19,092 nt of DNA, taken from the NCBI GenBank assembly GCA_934120735.1, contig CAKOVA010000036.1:1-19092 (forward strand), given 5' to 3'. The position numbers and the translations under genes were made by a program. Below are positions 7,020-15,037 of the stretch, piece by piece. Below the pieces are notes generated by a model. It did not search any database, was not told where the DNA came from, and was given only the letters and a program-made list of their open reading frames with translations. Positions within the stretch are counted from its first letter, which is position 1; each line of letters starts with the position of its first letter. The stretch comes from an uncultured Prevotella sp. Lineage in GTDB: Bacteria > Bacteroidota > Bacteroidia > Bacteroidales > Bacteroidaceae.

Positions 7020-7418
7020 ATGGACATCTTTTCTAAAATCGCAGCTGGCGAAATTCCCAGCTACAAGTGTGCGGAGAGCGAGAAGTTTTATGCTTTTCTG
7101 GACATCAGTCCGTTGCAAAAGGGACACACGTTGGTCATTCCACGTCGCGAGGTGGATTACATTTTCGATATGGAAGATGATGAGTTGGCCGAGTATCAGG
7201 TGTTTGCTAAAAAGGTAGCTGTGGCCTTGAAGCGCGCTTTCCCGTGCAAAAAGGTGGCGCAAGTGGTACTGGGATTGGAAGTGCCGCATGCGCATATCCA
7301 CCTCATTCCCATGAACAGCGAGGCCGATGTGAACTTTAGAAAAGAGCATTTGAAACTTTCTGAAGAAGAATTCAAGTCGATCGCAGACCGTATCTGCGGC
7401 GAGTTTCAAAAACTTTAA
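7020..7418 (+). CDS. HIT-family nucleotide hydrolase/transferase
   Basis: The 132-residue product has the histidine triad PHAHIHLIP, with His90, His92 and His94, and the N-terminal FSKIAAGEIPSYK and GHTLVIPRRE segments of Hint/FHIT-type proteins. Such enzymes hydrolyse phosphoramidates or dinucleotides through a nucleotidyl-histidine intermediate. The true substrate cannot be told. Length is typical of Hint-like members. It lies 14 bases after greA on the same strand, so it is probably in the same operon. The usual metal-binding cysteines of some Hint proteins are not evident. Confidence 0.92.
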   Translation: MDIFSKIAAGEIPSYKCAESEKFYAFLDISPLQKGHTLVIPRREVDYIFDMEDDELAEYQVFAKKVAVALKRAFPCKKVAQVVLGLEVPHAHIHLIPMNSEADVNFRKEHLKLSEEEFKSIADRICGEFQKL

Positions 7419-7500
7419 TTTATTTTTCTATCGTGCTCGGCTTGCAAGAGAAAATATATAAGGCGAGCCTTTCGCCAATCATCCTTCAATACAACCAACA

Positions 7501-8034
7501 ATGAAAATTGCTGTTTTTTGCTCAGCAAATGACGCTATCGCCCCCGAATATTTCACACTGACCGAACAACTGGGTAAGTGGATGGCCGAGCAAGGCCATT
7601 CACTCGTGTTCGGCGGTTGCAACCTGGGCCTCATGGAGTGTGTCGCAAAGGCTGTACATGAGGGCGGTGGACAAACCATTGGCGTGGTGCCGTCTATCAT
7701 AGAGGAGCGTGGAAGAGTGTCCGACTATGTTGATGTGGAGATTCCTTGCGACAACCTGAGCGACCGCAAAGAGCTGATGTTGGCGCAAAGTGATGTTTCC
7801 ATCGCTCTTCCGGGTGGTGTTGGTACCTTGGATGAGATATTCTCGGTGGTAGCCGCACACAGCATTGGCTACCATCAACAGCAAGTAATTCTTTACAACA
7901 TCAATGGCTTTTGGGATTCGCTGGTGGCACTTTTGGACGACCTAACGGCCAAAGGTGTAATCAGGGGCGATTATCATCATCAAATCAAGGTGGCCCATTC
8001 GTTGGAGGAACTCAAGCAATTCATAGAGCGATGA
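7501..8034 (+). CDS. LOG-family phosphoribohydrolase (TIGR00730-like)
   Basis: The 177-residue protein has a Rossmann-like fold with the family signature PGGVGTLDE at 104-112 and a preceding basic pair Arg89-Lys90 in DRKELM. Family members cleave nucleoside 5'-monophosphates to the free base and ribose 5-phosphate; plant and some bacterial members release cytokinins. Older records call them lysine decarboxylases, which the sequence does not support. The N-terminus KIAVFCSAN and FGGCNLGLM match the phosphate-binding region. The gene follows the HIT gene after 82 bases that hold overlapping short stems (7439-7475), so read-through from greA is possible but unproven. Confidence 0.9.
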   Translation: MKIAVFCSANDAIAPEYFTLTEQLGKWMAEQGHSLVFGGCNLGLMECVAKAVHEGGGQTIGVVPSIIEERGRVSDYVDVEIPCDNLSDRKELMLAQSDVSIALPGGVGTLDEIFSVVAAHSIGYHQQQVILYNINGFWDSLVALLDDLTAKGVIRGDYHHQIKVAHSLEELKQFIER

Positions 8035-8042
8035 ACGACATT

Positions 8043-8396
8043 CAGCCACTACCCAATTGTGAATAGTGGCTGCAACCCGATGGGGTAGAACCGTACCCCG
8101 AATGCACAATCGTGAGCTGAAGGTGTTGATGGCAGCGGTGCAAATGCGTTGTGTATGCAACATTCGCACCACCTACGCCACAACGTTGATGATAAATTTT
8201 CTTGACAATCATCGTTCTCATCCTTGGCTTGAAATCCATCAACCTTACTTCTGCTTGGAAATACGCTAAATATGAGCGAGTTTTGTAATTCTTTGTGATT
8301 GAAGATGTTGCGCTGACTTTGTAGCTTTTTACTCTCTATTTCTTCATTTTTTCGCATCAAAAGCATAGCTTTCTGGGTGTTATCTGTATGCTTTTG
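8043..8396. other. hairpin-rich non-coding stretch after the LOG gene
   Basis: Four inverted repeats stand out: CAGCCACTA/TAGTGGCTG (8043-8072, 9 bp), GGGGTA/TACCCC (8082-8099, 6 bp), an interrupted stem GGTGC-AATG-TTG with CAA-CATT-GCACC (8137-8170), and CAAAAGCATA/TATGCTTTTG (8358-8396, 10 bp, 19-base loop). None is followed by a T-run, so they are not standard terminators, although the first may end or protect the LOG transcript. Short frames here on both strands resemble no protein I know. It may be a dispersed repeat or a structured RNA. Confidence 0.45.
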
Positions 8397-8771
8397 CGCC
8401 ATAATACCATGTAGATTGTGCGCCAAGGTGATGCTTTTAATGCACCAATCTCATTACTTTTCAGTTAAAAGTCGATAATTCTTCTCAAAACAACTCGTTT
8501 TTGCATCCTGCCGACCTATTGATTTTTTCTATTTTGAAAGTTTTCAAGTGCAGTTTTATGGCTATTATTTGGTAAAAATAATACACATTCTATGGATGCG
8601 AGACCATTTAACGAAAGTTCTGTGGCGTGATTGTTTTCACCATGAATCAGTTGCAGGAAACGATTCACAGAGGGATGTTCATGTTTGCATTCTCCCTGTT
8701 ATCTGTCGTTCCGCAACATCCCCCTGCTATGAAAAAAACATGTCAGTTTGGATGAAAAACATGAAAAAAAG
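8397..8771. other. AT-rich stretch with no gene seen
   Basis: Between the hairpin-rich stretch and the tRNA promoter I see no coding region, promoter or repeat that I can support. Short frames at 8548-8850 run into the tRNA and are not genes. It could be decayed sequence next to a tRNA. Confidence 0.4.
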
Positions 8772-8803
8772 TTTGGAGTTTTCACAAAAACAAACTACCT
8801 TTG
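8772..8803 (+). promoter_or_regulatory. tRNA-Val promoter
   Basis: TTTG at 8772-8775, 20 bases, then TACCTTTG at 8796-8803. This is the best match in the window to the Bacteroidota primary-sigma consensus and places the start about 18 bases before the mature tRNA. Confidence 0.8.
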
Positions 8804-8826
8804 CACCCACATTCTGGATAAAGAAT

Positions 8827-8901
8827 GGGCGTTTAGCTCAGCTGGTTTAGAGCATCTGCCTTACAAGCAGAGGGTCGGCGGTTCGAATCCGTCAACGCCC
8901 A
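8827..8901 (+). tRNA. tRNA-Val (anticodon UAC)
   Basis: The acceptor arms GGGCGTT and AACGCCC pair fully. The D-stem is GCTC/GAGC, the anticodon stem TCTGC/GCAGA with loop CTTACAA (anticodon TAC), and the T-stem GGCGG/CCGTC with loop TTCGAAT. The discriminator is A8901. The CCA end is not encoded; CACC follows. Confidence 0.96.
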
Positions 8902-8906
8902 CACCG

Positions 8907-8945
8907 AGAGTCTTGTTGTTCTGCGTAATAACGAGACTCTTTTTT
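8907..8945 (+). terminator. tRNA-Val terminator
   Basis: AGAGTCTTGTTGTT (8907-8920) pairs with AATAACGAGACTCT (8927-8940) over 14 positions with two G-T wobbles, around CTGCGT, and is followed by a run of T to 8945. It separates the tRNA from the secretion genes. Confidence 0.88.
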
Positions 8946-9050
8946 ATAAACCCATCTGTAGAACGTTATGGTATGTCAGACGTTTGTCATTTCTTCCAAC
9001 TTCATCCCGTTGTCTTGACAATAAAACGTAAAAATGTACGTTATGCAAGA

Positions 9051-9989
9051 GTGCAATGCAAGAAAATTACGTTATTCTGTCTGCTGCTGTGGATGGTTGG
9101 GACGGCAAGGGCGCAATACGATGTGGCGTTCAGCCATTATTTTGACATGCAACCCTCGTTCAACCCAGCAGCAGTGGGCAAACAGAACAAACTCAACATC
9201 AATGCGGCTTACGCCATGAGCTTCGTCGGATTTAAGAACAACCCACGAACGATGTATGCTGCTGCTGATATGCCTTTTTATTTTCTCAAGGCATATCATG
9301 GAGGTGGCGTACAGCTGATGAACGATCAGATTGGTCTTTTTACCCATCAACGTTTGGCTTTGCAGTATGCCCTTCGCTTCAAATTGTTCGGAGGTCGACT
9401 TGCGGTAGGTGCGCAAGCAGGCTTGTTGAGTGAGGCGTTTGATGGCACCAGGCTCAATTTGGCTGATGCCAACGACCCTGCTTTTATCAATACAAAGGCC
9501 GAAGGAAATGCCTTCGATCTCGGTGCGGGCGTGTATTATTCGCACCGGTCATGGTATGTGGGCGTGTCGGCGCAGCATCTTACTTCACCACTCATTGAGT
9601 TTAATGAGAAAAATCAATTACAAATCGATCCTACATATTATTTAACAGGTGGATACAATATACACTTGAGAAATCCGTTTCTTACAATACAGCCTTCTGT
9701 GTTGGTTCGCACAGACGGGGTAGCCTACCGTGGCGACCTTACAACCCGACTGGTGTATCAGCATGAGAAGAAAATGATGTACGGGGGTGTTGCTTATAGT
9801 CCCACCAACTCAGTCACGTTCTTGGCAGGCGGTAGCTTTCATGGCATCGTGCTGGGTTATAGCTATGAGTTGTACACCTCGGCCATCCAACCGGGCAACG
9901 GCAGTCACGAACTGTTTGTTGGTTACCAGATGGATGTCAATCTGGCTAAGAAGGGAAGAAACAAGCACAAAAGTGTAAGACTTCTATAA
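9051..9989 (+). CDS. porP: type IX secretion outer-membrane protein, PorP/SprF family
   Basis: PorP is the beta-barrel partner of the type IX secretion system and contacts the PorK-PorN ring. After a signal peptide (KKITLFCLLLWMVGTARA then Gln) the protein has the family start, QYDVAFSHYFDMQPSFNPAAVG, followed by repeated barrel strands and a final strand near HELFVGYQMDVNL. The open frame extends far upstream through the tRNA, which cannot be coding. The first in-frame ATG after the tRNA terminator is at 8973 and would place 26 extra residues before the signal peptide. A GTG at 9051 gives a normal signal peptide and 312 residues, so I prefer it, but the start is uncertain. porK follows after 16 bases, and the order porP-K-L-M-N is the same as in Porphyromonas gingivalis. 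Confidence 0.88.
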   Translation: MQCKKITLFCLLLWMVGTARAQYDVAFSHYFDMQPSFNPAAVGKQNKLNINAAYAMSFVGFKNNPRTMYAAADMPFYFLKAYHGGGVQLMNDQIGLFTHQRLALQYALRFKLFGGRLAVGAQAGLLSEAFDGTRLNLADANDPAFINTKAEGNAFDLGAGVYYSHRSWYVGVSAQHLTSPLIEFNEKNQLQIDPTYYLTGGYNIHLRNPFLTIQPSVLVRTDGVAYRGDLTTRLVYQHEKKMMYGGVAYSPTNSVTFLAGGSFHGIVLGYSYELYTSAIQPGNGSHELFVGYQMDVNLAKKGRNKHKSVRLL

Positions 9990-10005
9990 TGACCATTGTG
10001 GAAAA

Positions 10006-11469
10006 ATGAAATTCAGGAATATGAAGAGAAACATGATATTCGGCTTGGCCGTGTTAGGCTTGATGATGCTGACAGGTTGTTTCGGCAGCAAGTCTGCTTC
10101 TATGGGTAAAGGCGGCGAAGTAGTGGGTGTTGGCGGAAAGGCCTTCACCGAGCCCACACCATACGGAATGACACGGGTAAGCCGTGGCTATTTGAAGATG
10201 GGGCTTGAAAAGCAGGATAGCCTTTGGGGCAAGCAGTTGTCGCAGAAAGACATCTCCGTAGATGGGTTCTGGATGGATGAAACAGAGGTGACAAACTCTG
10301 AATATAAACAGTTCGTCGCCTGGGTTCGCGACAGCATCTTGCGTACCCGTTTGGCCGATCCAGCCTATGCGGGTGACGAGACTTATCTTATTACCGAGGA
10401 CAAGAACGGTGACCCTGTTAAGCCTCATCTGAACTGGAAAAAAGCACTTCCCCGTAAGATGAATGAGGATGAGCAGCGCGCCTTGGAGAGTATGTATGTC
10501 ACCAACCCGGTGACGGGCGAGAAGTTGCTCGACTATCGGCAACTCAACTATCGCTACGAGGTGTACGACTACACGACCGCTGCCTTGAGAAAAAACAGAA
10601 TGTTGCCTCAAGAACGTAATCTGAATACCGACCTGACCGTTGATCCAGATGAAGTGGTGATGATTTCCAAGGACACTGCATACGTTGATGACAACGGACA
10701 GATTGTGAGCGAAACCATCAACCGACCACGCTCGGGTCCATGGGATTTCCTCAATACTTATATCGTCAACGTGTATCCAGACACCACCTGTTGGGTGAAT
10801 GATTTCCAAAATTCGGACAACGAAACTTATCTCCGTAACTATTTCAGCAATCCAGCGTACAACGATTATCCCGTCGTGGGCGTTACGTGGGAGCAGGCCA
10901 ACGCCTTCTGTGCGTGGCGAACCGATTATCTGTTAAAAGGATTGGGTGGCGAGGCTCGTTACATTCAACGATATCGCCTGCCAACAGAAGCAGAGTGGGA
11001 ATATGCGGCTCGTGGCAAGGACGGCACGGAGTTTCCATGGGAAAATGAGGCGGTGGCCACGGGTGAGGGTTGCTTCTATGCCAATTTCAAGCCCGACCGT
11101 GGGAACTATACCAAGGACGGCAACCTCATTACCAGTAAGGTGGGCATCTATGGTGCTAACTCCAATGGTTTGTACGACATGGCGGGTAATGTGGCAGAAT
11201 GGACGAGTACCATATATAATGAGGCCGGTGTCGATGCAATGAACGATTTGAATCCGCAGTTGGAGTATAAGGCGGCGTTGGAAGATCCTTACAAATTGAA
11301 GAAAAAAAGTGTACGCGGCGGATCGTGGAAAGACCCAGAATCGTACATCAGAAGCGCTTGGCGTACGTGGGAATATCAAAACCAGCCTCGCTCGTACATC
11401 GGATTCCGATGTGTACGCAGCTTGGCAAACACAACCAGTACTAAACAGAAGAAAGGCAAAAGAAAATGA
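10006..11469 (+). CDS. porK: type IX secretion ring lipoprotein PorK/GldK
   Basis: PorK is an outer-membrane lipoprotein that forms the large periplasmic ring with PorN. The 487-residue product starts with a lipoprotein signal peptide whose lipobox LTGC places the lipidated residue at Cys25. The rest is a formylglycine-generating-enzyme (SUMF1) fold: FWMDETEVTNSEY, VGVTWEQANAFCAWR, YRLPTEAEWEYAARG, GLYDMAGNVAEWT, VRGGSW and a final YIGFRCVRS. In this family the fold is structural and not thought to be an active sulfatase modifier. An ATG at 10021 (MKRNM) is an alternative start that still keeps the signal peptide. The stop overlaps the porL start by 4 bases (ATGA), which suggests coupled translation. 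Confidence 0.95.
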   Translation: MKFRNMKRNMIFGLAVLGLMMLTGCFGSKSASMGKGGEVVGVGGKAFTEPTPYGMTRVSRGYLKMGLEKQDSLWGKQLSQKDISVDGFWMDETEVTNSEYKQFVAWVRDSILRTRLADPAYAGDETYLITEDKNGDPVKPHLNWKKALPRKMNEDEQRALESMYVTNPVTGEKLLDYRQLNYRYEVYDYTTAALRKNRMLPQERNLNTDLTVDPDEVVMISKDTAYVDDNGQIVSETINRPRSGPWDFLNTYIVNVYPDTTCWVNDFQNSDNETYLRNYFSNPAYNDYPVVGVTWEQANAFCAWRTDYLLKGLGGEARYIQRYRLPTEAEWEYAARGKDGTEFPWENEAVATGEGCFYANFKPDRGNYTKDGNLITSKVGIYGANSNGLYDMAGNVAEWTSTIYNEAGVDAMNDLNPQLEYKAALEDPYKLKKKSVRGGSWKDPESYIRSAWRTWEYQNQPRSYIGFRCVRSLANTTSTKQKKGKRK

Positions 11470-12269
11470 GTGGATATAGCAAATTCAATATGATTTATCG
11501 TCTGCAAAAGTGGATGGACAGTGTTCCGGGGCAGACGTTCTTGAACTATGCTTACAGTTGGGGTGCGTCATTGGTTATCCTGGGAGCTTTGTTCAAGCTT
11601 ACTCACTTGTCTGGTGGCAACCTCATGTTGTTCATAGGCATGGGTACTGAGGTCTTCGTGTTCTTCCTCTCTGCTTTTGACCGTCCGTTTGACAAAACGG
11701 CTGACGGTCGTGATATCCCGACGCGAGTGACGGAAGAGTATTTGGAAACAGGTAGGGTGACGTATGACTATGAAACTGATTCAGCACAAGCAGTGAATAC
11801 ATCAAGACCTGTTGCCTCAGCCCCACGTCACGCTGTTGTAGGACATCCGTCTGCTGCAGAGCAGACTGTAGGGGAAGTATCTGCAGAGGTTCCCTTGGGA
11901 AGTCAAGTTCAACAGGTTGAGAATGAACAGCAATTGCAGACTTTGGCCGAAGCACAAAACAACTATGTTGATGCGCTGAAACGACTGACGGAGACGTTAG
12001 GAAAGGTATCAGAGCAGAGTGTAAGACTGACCCGGGATAGTGAGGAAATGGAAAACCTGAACCGTACGCTGACGGGTATATCCAAAGTTTACGAAATGCA
12101 GTTGAAAGGTGCCAGTCAGCAGATAGGCACCATTGACCAAATCAATGACCAGACCCGGAAGATGGCACAACAGATTGAGCAGCTCAACAAGATATATGCT
12201 CGCATGATTGAGGCCATGACCGTGAACATGCGCGCAGCCAATCCTGGGTTAGAGCCGTCACAAGAGTAA
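11466..12269 (+). CDS. porL: type IX secretion motor protein PorL/GldL
   Basis: PorL forms the inner-membrane pentamer around two PorM helices and uses the proton gradient to power secretion. The 267-residue product has two transmembrane helices (about 28-46 and 52-71). Helix 2 carries the conserved charged Glu62 in GMGTEVFVFFLSAFDRP, likely part of the proton path, followed by Arg73. The cytoplasmic part has a Ser/Glu/Gln-rich linker (about 95-155) and a long helical region with heptad-like hydrophobics. Start ATG at 11466 overlaps the porK stop. Unusually, the next gene is reached only through 90 bases of 8-base repeats. Confidence 0.95.
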   Translation: MSGYSKFNMIYRLQKWMDSVPGQTFLNYAYSWGASLVILGALFKLTHLSGGNLMLFIGMGTEVFVFFLSAFDRPFDKTADGRDIPTRVTEEYLETGRVTYDYETDSAQAVNTSRPVASAPRHAVVGHPSAAEQTVGEVSAEVPLGSQVQQVENEQQLQTLAEAQNNYVDALKRLTETLGKVSEQSVRLTRDSEEMENLNRTLTGISKVYEMQLKGASQQIGTIDQINDQTRKMAQQIEQLNKIYARMIEAMTVNMRAANPGLEPSQE

Positions 12270-12271
12270 AC

Positions 12272-12359
12272 AACTCATCAACTCACAGACTCATGAACTT
12301 ATTAACTCAAGAACTCACCAACTTATAAACTCAAGAACTCAAGAACTCACCAACTCACC
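12272..12359 (+). repeat. eleven tandem 8-base repeats (AACTCANN) between porL and porM
   Basis: From 12272 to the base before the porM ATG, the sequence divides exactly into eleven octamers of the form AACTCAnn, the last two bases often AG or CC. Two units read AACTTA and one begins GACTCA. The period of 8 is not coding, and the array fills almost all of the space between the two genes. It leaves no recognisable ribosome binding site. Confidence 0.9.
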
Positions 12360-13910
12360 ATGGCAATAAAGAAAAGACCGTTATCTCCGCGCCAAAAGAT
12401 GATTAACCTCATGTATGTCGTCTTGATGGCAATGCTGGCTCTGAACGTTTCCACGGAAGTCTTAGAGGGATTCGCCGTGGTAGAGGAGAGCTTGAACCGT
12501 ACAACGGACAACTCGTCAAGGGAGAATGTGTCTATCTATCGTCAGCTCTCGGAGCAGTTCAAGTCAAATCCAGAGAAGGTGCAAGCATGGTTTGACAAGG
12601 CTACGACGGTGAAACGCATGAGTGACTCGCTGTATGATTTTGCGCAACAGCTCAAGGAAAATATCGTCAAAGAGGCTGACGGTCCCGACGGAAACGTGTT
12701 CGACATCAAACACAAGGATGACCTTGAAGCCGCCTCGCACGTTATGTTGGCTCCCGGAACAGGCAAGGGACGACAGCTGTATGAACGAGTGAATCATTAT
12801 CGAGAACAAATTTTGAAGATGATAACCGATGAACACCAGCGCAAGACGATAGAGAGCAACCTCACAACGCAACTGTCCAAACGTGCCAAGGCCATGGGTA
12901 AGAATTGGCAGGAGTATATGTTTGAAGACATGCCTGTGTCGGCTGCCGTTACGATGTTATCCAAATTGCAAAGTGATGTGCGCTATGCCGAGGGAGAAGT
13001 GCTGCACGCACTTGTGGCCAATGTCGATGTCAAAGACATTCGTGTCAATAAATTGAGTGCCTTTGTCATCCCCGAGTCACGCACTGTTGTTAGTGGTGAC
13101 CGGTTCTCTGCACAGATTGTTATGGCGGCAGTGGATACCACTCGCCAACCTGAAATATATATAGGTGGAAGGAAAGTAAACTTACGAAACAACACATACC
13201 AGTTTACTGCTGGTGGTGTTGGCGAACATTCGTTCAGTGGTTACATCACAATGCGAAATGGAAGCGGCGATGTGATACGGCGTGATTTCACGCAAAAGTA
13301 TTCTGTGGTGGCGCCCAGCGCAACCGTGTCGGCTGACTTGATGAACGTGTTGTACGCTGGTTACGAGAATCCCATCAGCATCAGTATTCCCGGTGTGCCG
13401 TTAACATCTGTCTCAGCATCAATGACTGGTGGAGGATTTCGGTCAGTAGGAGCAGGTAAGTACATCGCTCGTCCAACAGCTGTTGGTAAAGATGTCACTA
13501 TCCAGGTGTCGTCCAATTATAATGGTGTGTCACGACAAGTGGGCAAATTCACGTTTCATGTGCGCAAGTTGCCTGACCCTATTGCATACATTGCCATGGG
13601 AACCGATCGGTTTAAGGGTGGTGGTTTAGCCAAAGCCTCCTTGATGGGAGCCACGGGTATCAACGCTGCCATCGACGATGGCTTATTGGATATCCAGTTT
13701 AAGGTAGTTAGTTTTGAAACCGTTTTCTTTGACAGTATGGGAAATGCCGTTCCCATGACTTCCGATGGAGCACGCTTCTCGGCGCGCCAACGTAATGAAT
13801 TCCGCAAGCTTTCTCGTAATCGTCGGTTCTATATATCACATGTCACGGCAGTGGGGCCTGATGGGTTAACCCGTCGATTGCCTGCGTCTATGGAAATTAT
13901 CGTCAAATAA
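12360..13910 (+). CDS. porM: type IX secretion motor protein PorM/GldM
   Basis: PorM joins the PorL motor in the inner membrane to the PorK-PorN ring across the periplasm. The 516-residue product starts with basic cytoplasmic MAIKKRPLSPRQK, one transmembrane helix (about 14-30, INLMYVVLMAMLALNV) and then a long periplasmic portion matching the four-domain GldM architecture: a helical first domain (about 35-215) and later beta-rich domains ending in MEIIVK. Length is normal for the family. Its ATG directly follows the 8-base repeat array. Confidence 0.95.
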   Translation: MAIKKRPLSPRQKMINLMYVVLMAMLALNVSTEVLEGFAVVEESLNRTTDNSSRENVSIYRQLSEQFKSNPEKVQAWFDKATTVKRMSDSLYDFAQQLKENIVKEADGPDGNVFDIKHKDDLEAASHVMLAPGTGKGRQLYERVNHYREQILKMITDEHQRKTIESNLTTQLSKRAKAMGKNWQEYMFEDMPVSAAVTMLSKLQSDVRYAEGEVLHALVANVDVKDIRVNKLSAFVIPESRTVVSGDRFSAQIVMAAVDTTRQPEIYIGGRKVNLRNNTYQFTAGGVGEHSFSGYITMRNGSGDVIRRDFTQKYSVVAPSATVSADLMNVLYAGYENPISISIPGVPLTSVSASMTGGGFRSVGAGKYIARPTAVGKDVTIQVSSNYNGVSRQVGKFTFHVRKLPDPIAYIAMGTDRFKGGGLAKASLMGATGINAAIDDGLLDIQFKVVSFETVFFDSMGNAVPMTSDGARFSARQRNEFRKLSRNRRFYISHVTAVGPDGLTRRLPASMEIIVK

Positions 13911-13954
13911 ATATGGGTGACATCACCTCGACAAGCTGTATAATCAGAAATAAA

Positions 13955-14995
13955 ATGAAGAAGAACTTATTATTCATATCCCTGTTATTGTGTGTCGTTC
14001 AGTTCGCCATCGCACAGCCACCAGCTCGAAGAGCGCAGCAACAACGCGCACAACAGTCAAACGCAAATACGATTAGCTTGCGCGCACAGCTGTCATATCC
14101 TACTGAGGCTAAGATGGCAGAGGATGTGGTATGGCGGCGCGACATCTATCGTGAGCTTGACTTAACGCAAGATGCTAATGCGGGTTTGTACTATCCTGTG
14201 GAGCCTATGGGTACGCAGATGAACCTGTTTTGCTACATTTTCAAGTTGATGATGACAGGTAATATCCGTGCTTACGAATATCGGTTGGATGGTAATGAAA
14301 CGTTTGAAGATTCAGCCAGGGTGAAGCCTTTGGCGTTTTTGGACAACTATCATGTCTACTATGAGCGCACTGATAGAGGTATTCGTATTGATGATAGTGA
14401 TATTCCTTCGCGTGAGGTGACCGCTTATTACATCAAGGAAAGTGCTTATTATGATCAAGCTACGGCCACTTTCCACACCAAGGTGCTGGCCTTATGTCCC
14501 ATTATGAAGCGGGTAGATGACTTTGGTGATGGTGCCACATCCTATCCCTTGTTCTGGGTGAAGTATGAAGATTTGGCTCCATTCTTGTCCAAGCAAACCA
14601 TCATGACGAGCAATCTCAATAATGCAGCCGTGATGAGTGTGGACGACTATTTTACCAAAAACCTTTATAAAGGAAAGATTTACAAGACCAACAACATGTT
14701 GGGACGTACGTTATCTCAAGAATATCCCACCGATTCGGCCATGGCGAACGCACAGAAGCGCATTGAGGCGGAAATAAAACTCTTTGAGAAAAATATGTGG
14801 GGAGACCAGGCTCGCAAGGACTCTTTGGACAGCATAGCCAAGCTCAATCCTAAAGATGTCAAGTCGAAGCGTGTGAAACGTAACCGAAGAGCGGCTGGCA
14901 AGAAGACGACTGTCAAGAGTAGTAGAAGCCGTCGTACTTCCTCTTCGTCAAGCAGTTCGCCTGCACGTGTAACCGTTAGGCGACAACGTCATTAA
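13955..14995 (+). CDS. porN: type IX secretion ring protein PorN/GldN
   Basis: PorN binds PorK to make the periplasmic ring and touches PorM. The chosen ATG at 13955 gives a signal peptide (MKKNLLFISLLLCVVQFAIA then Gln) and 346 residues; the upstream ATG at 13913 would add 14 residues before it. The GldN-like core includes DVVWRRDIYRELDL, NLFCYIFKLM and a central Tyr-rich portion with WVKYEDLAPFL. The last 44 residues (303-346) are a basic tail with 17 Lys/Arg, 11 Ser, a run of seven Ser, and no acidic residue. The gene follows porM after 44 bases. Confidence 0.93.
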   Translation: MKKNLLFISLLLCVVQFAIAQPPARRAQQQRAQQSNANTISLRAQLSYPTEAKMAEDVVWRRDIYRELDLTQDANAGLYYPVEPMGTQMNLFCYIFKLMMTGNIRAYEYRLDGNETFEDSARVKPLAFLDNYHVYYERTDRGIRIDDSDIPSREVTAYYIKESAYYDQATATFHTKVLALCPIMKRVDDFGDGATSYPLFWVKYEDLAPFLSKQTIMTSNLNNAAVMSVDDYFTKNLYKGKIYKTNNMLGRTLSQEYPTDSAMANAQKRIEAEIKLFEKNMWGDQARKDSLDSIAKLNPKDVKSKRVKRNRRAAGKKTTVKSSRSRRTSSSSSSSPARVTVRRQRH

Positions 14996-15037
14996 ATGAT
15001 TGATTATTTTTTCTTATTTAAATAAATACACAAAGAA

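Noticed and set aside
7501..8034. Lysine decarboxylase
   Set aside because: That is an old label for the PGGxGTxxE family; the protein is a Rossmann-fold LOG type without PLP decarboxylase features.
8049..8426. 125-residue minus-strand frame after the LOG gene
   Set aside because: Its second half is read across the inverted repeats, composition is uneven, and several other frames of equal quality overlap it. I treat the stretch as non-coding, though it could be a decayed gene.
8748..9050. N-terminal extension of porP through the tRNA
   Set aside because: The frame is open by chance through tRNA-Val and its terminator; a signal peptide begins at about 9051.
10054..10809. 251-residue minus-strand frame inside porK
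   Set aside because: The plus strand encodes an unmistakable GldK/PorK lipoprotein here; the antisense frame has no signature.
12272..12359. Possible CRISPR-like array
   Set aside because: Units are 8 bases, directly joined, with no unique spacers; it is a simple tandem repeat.
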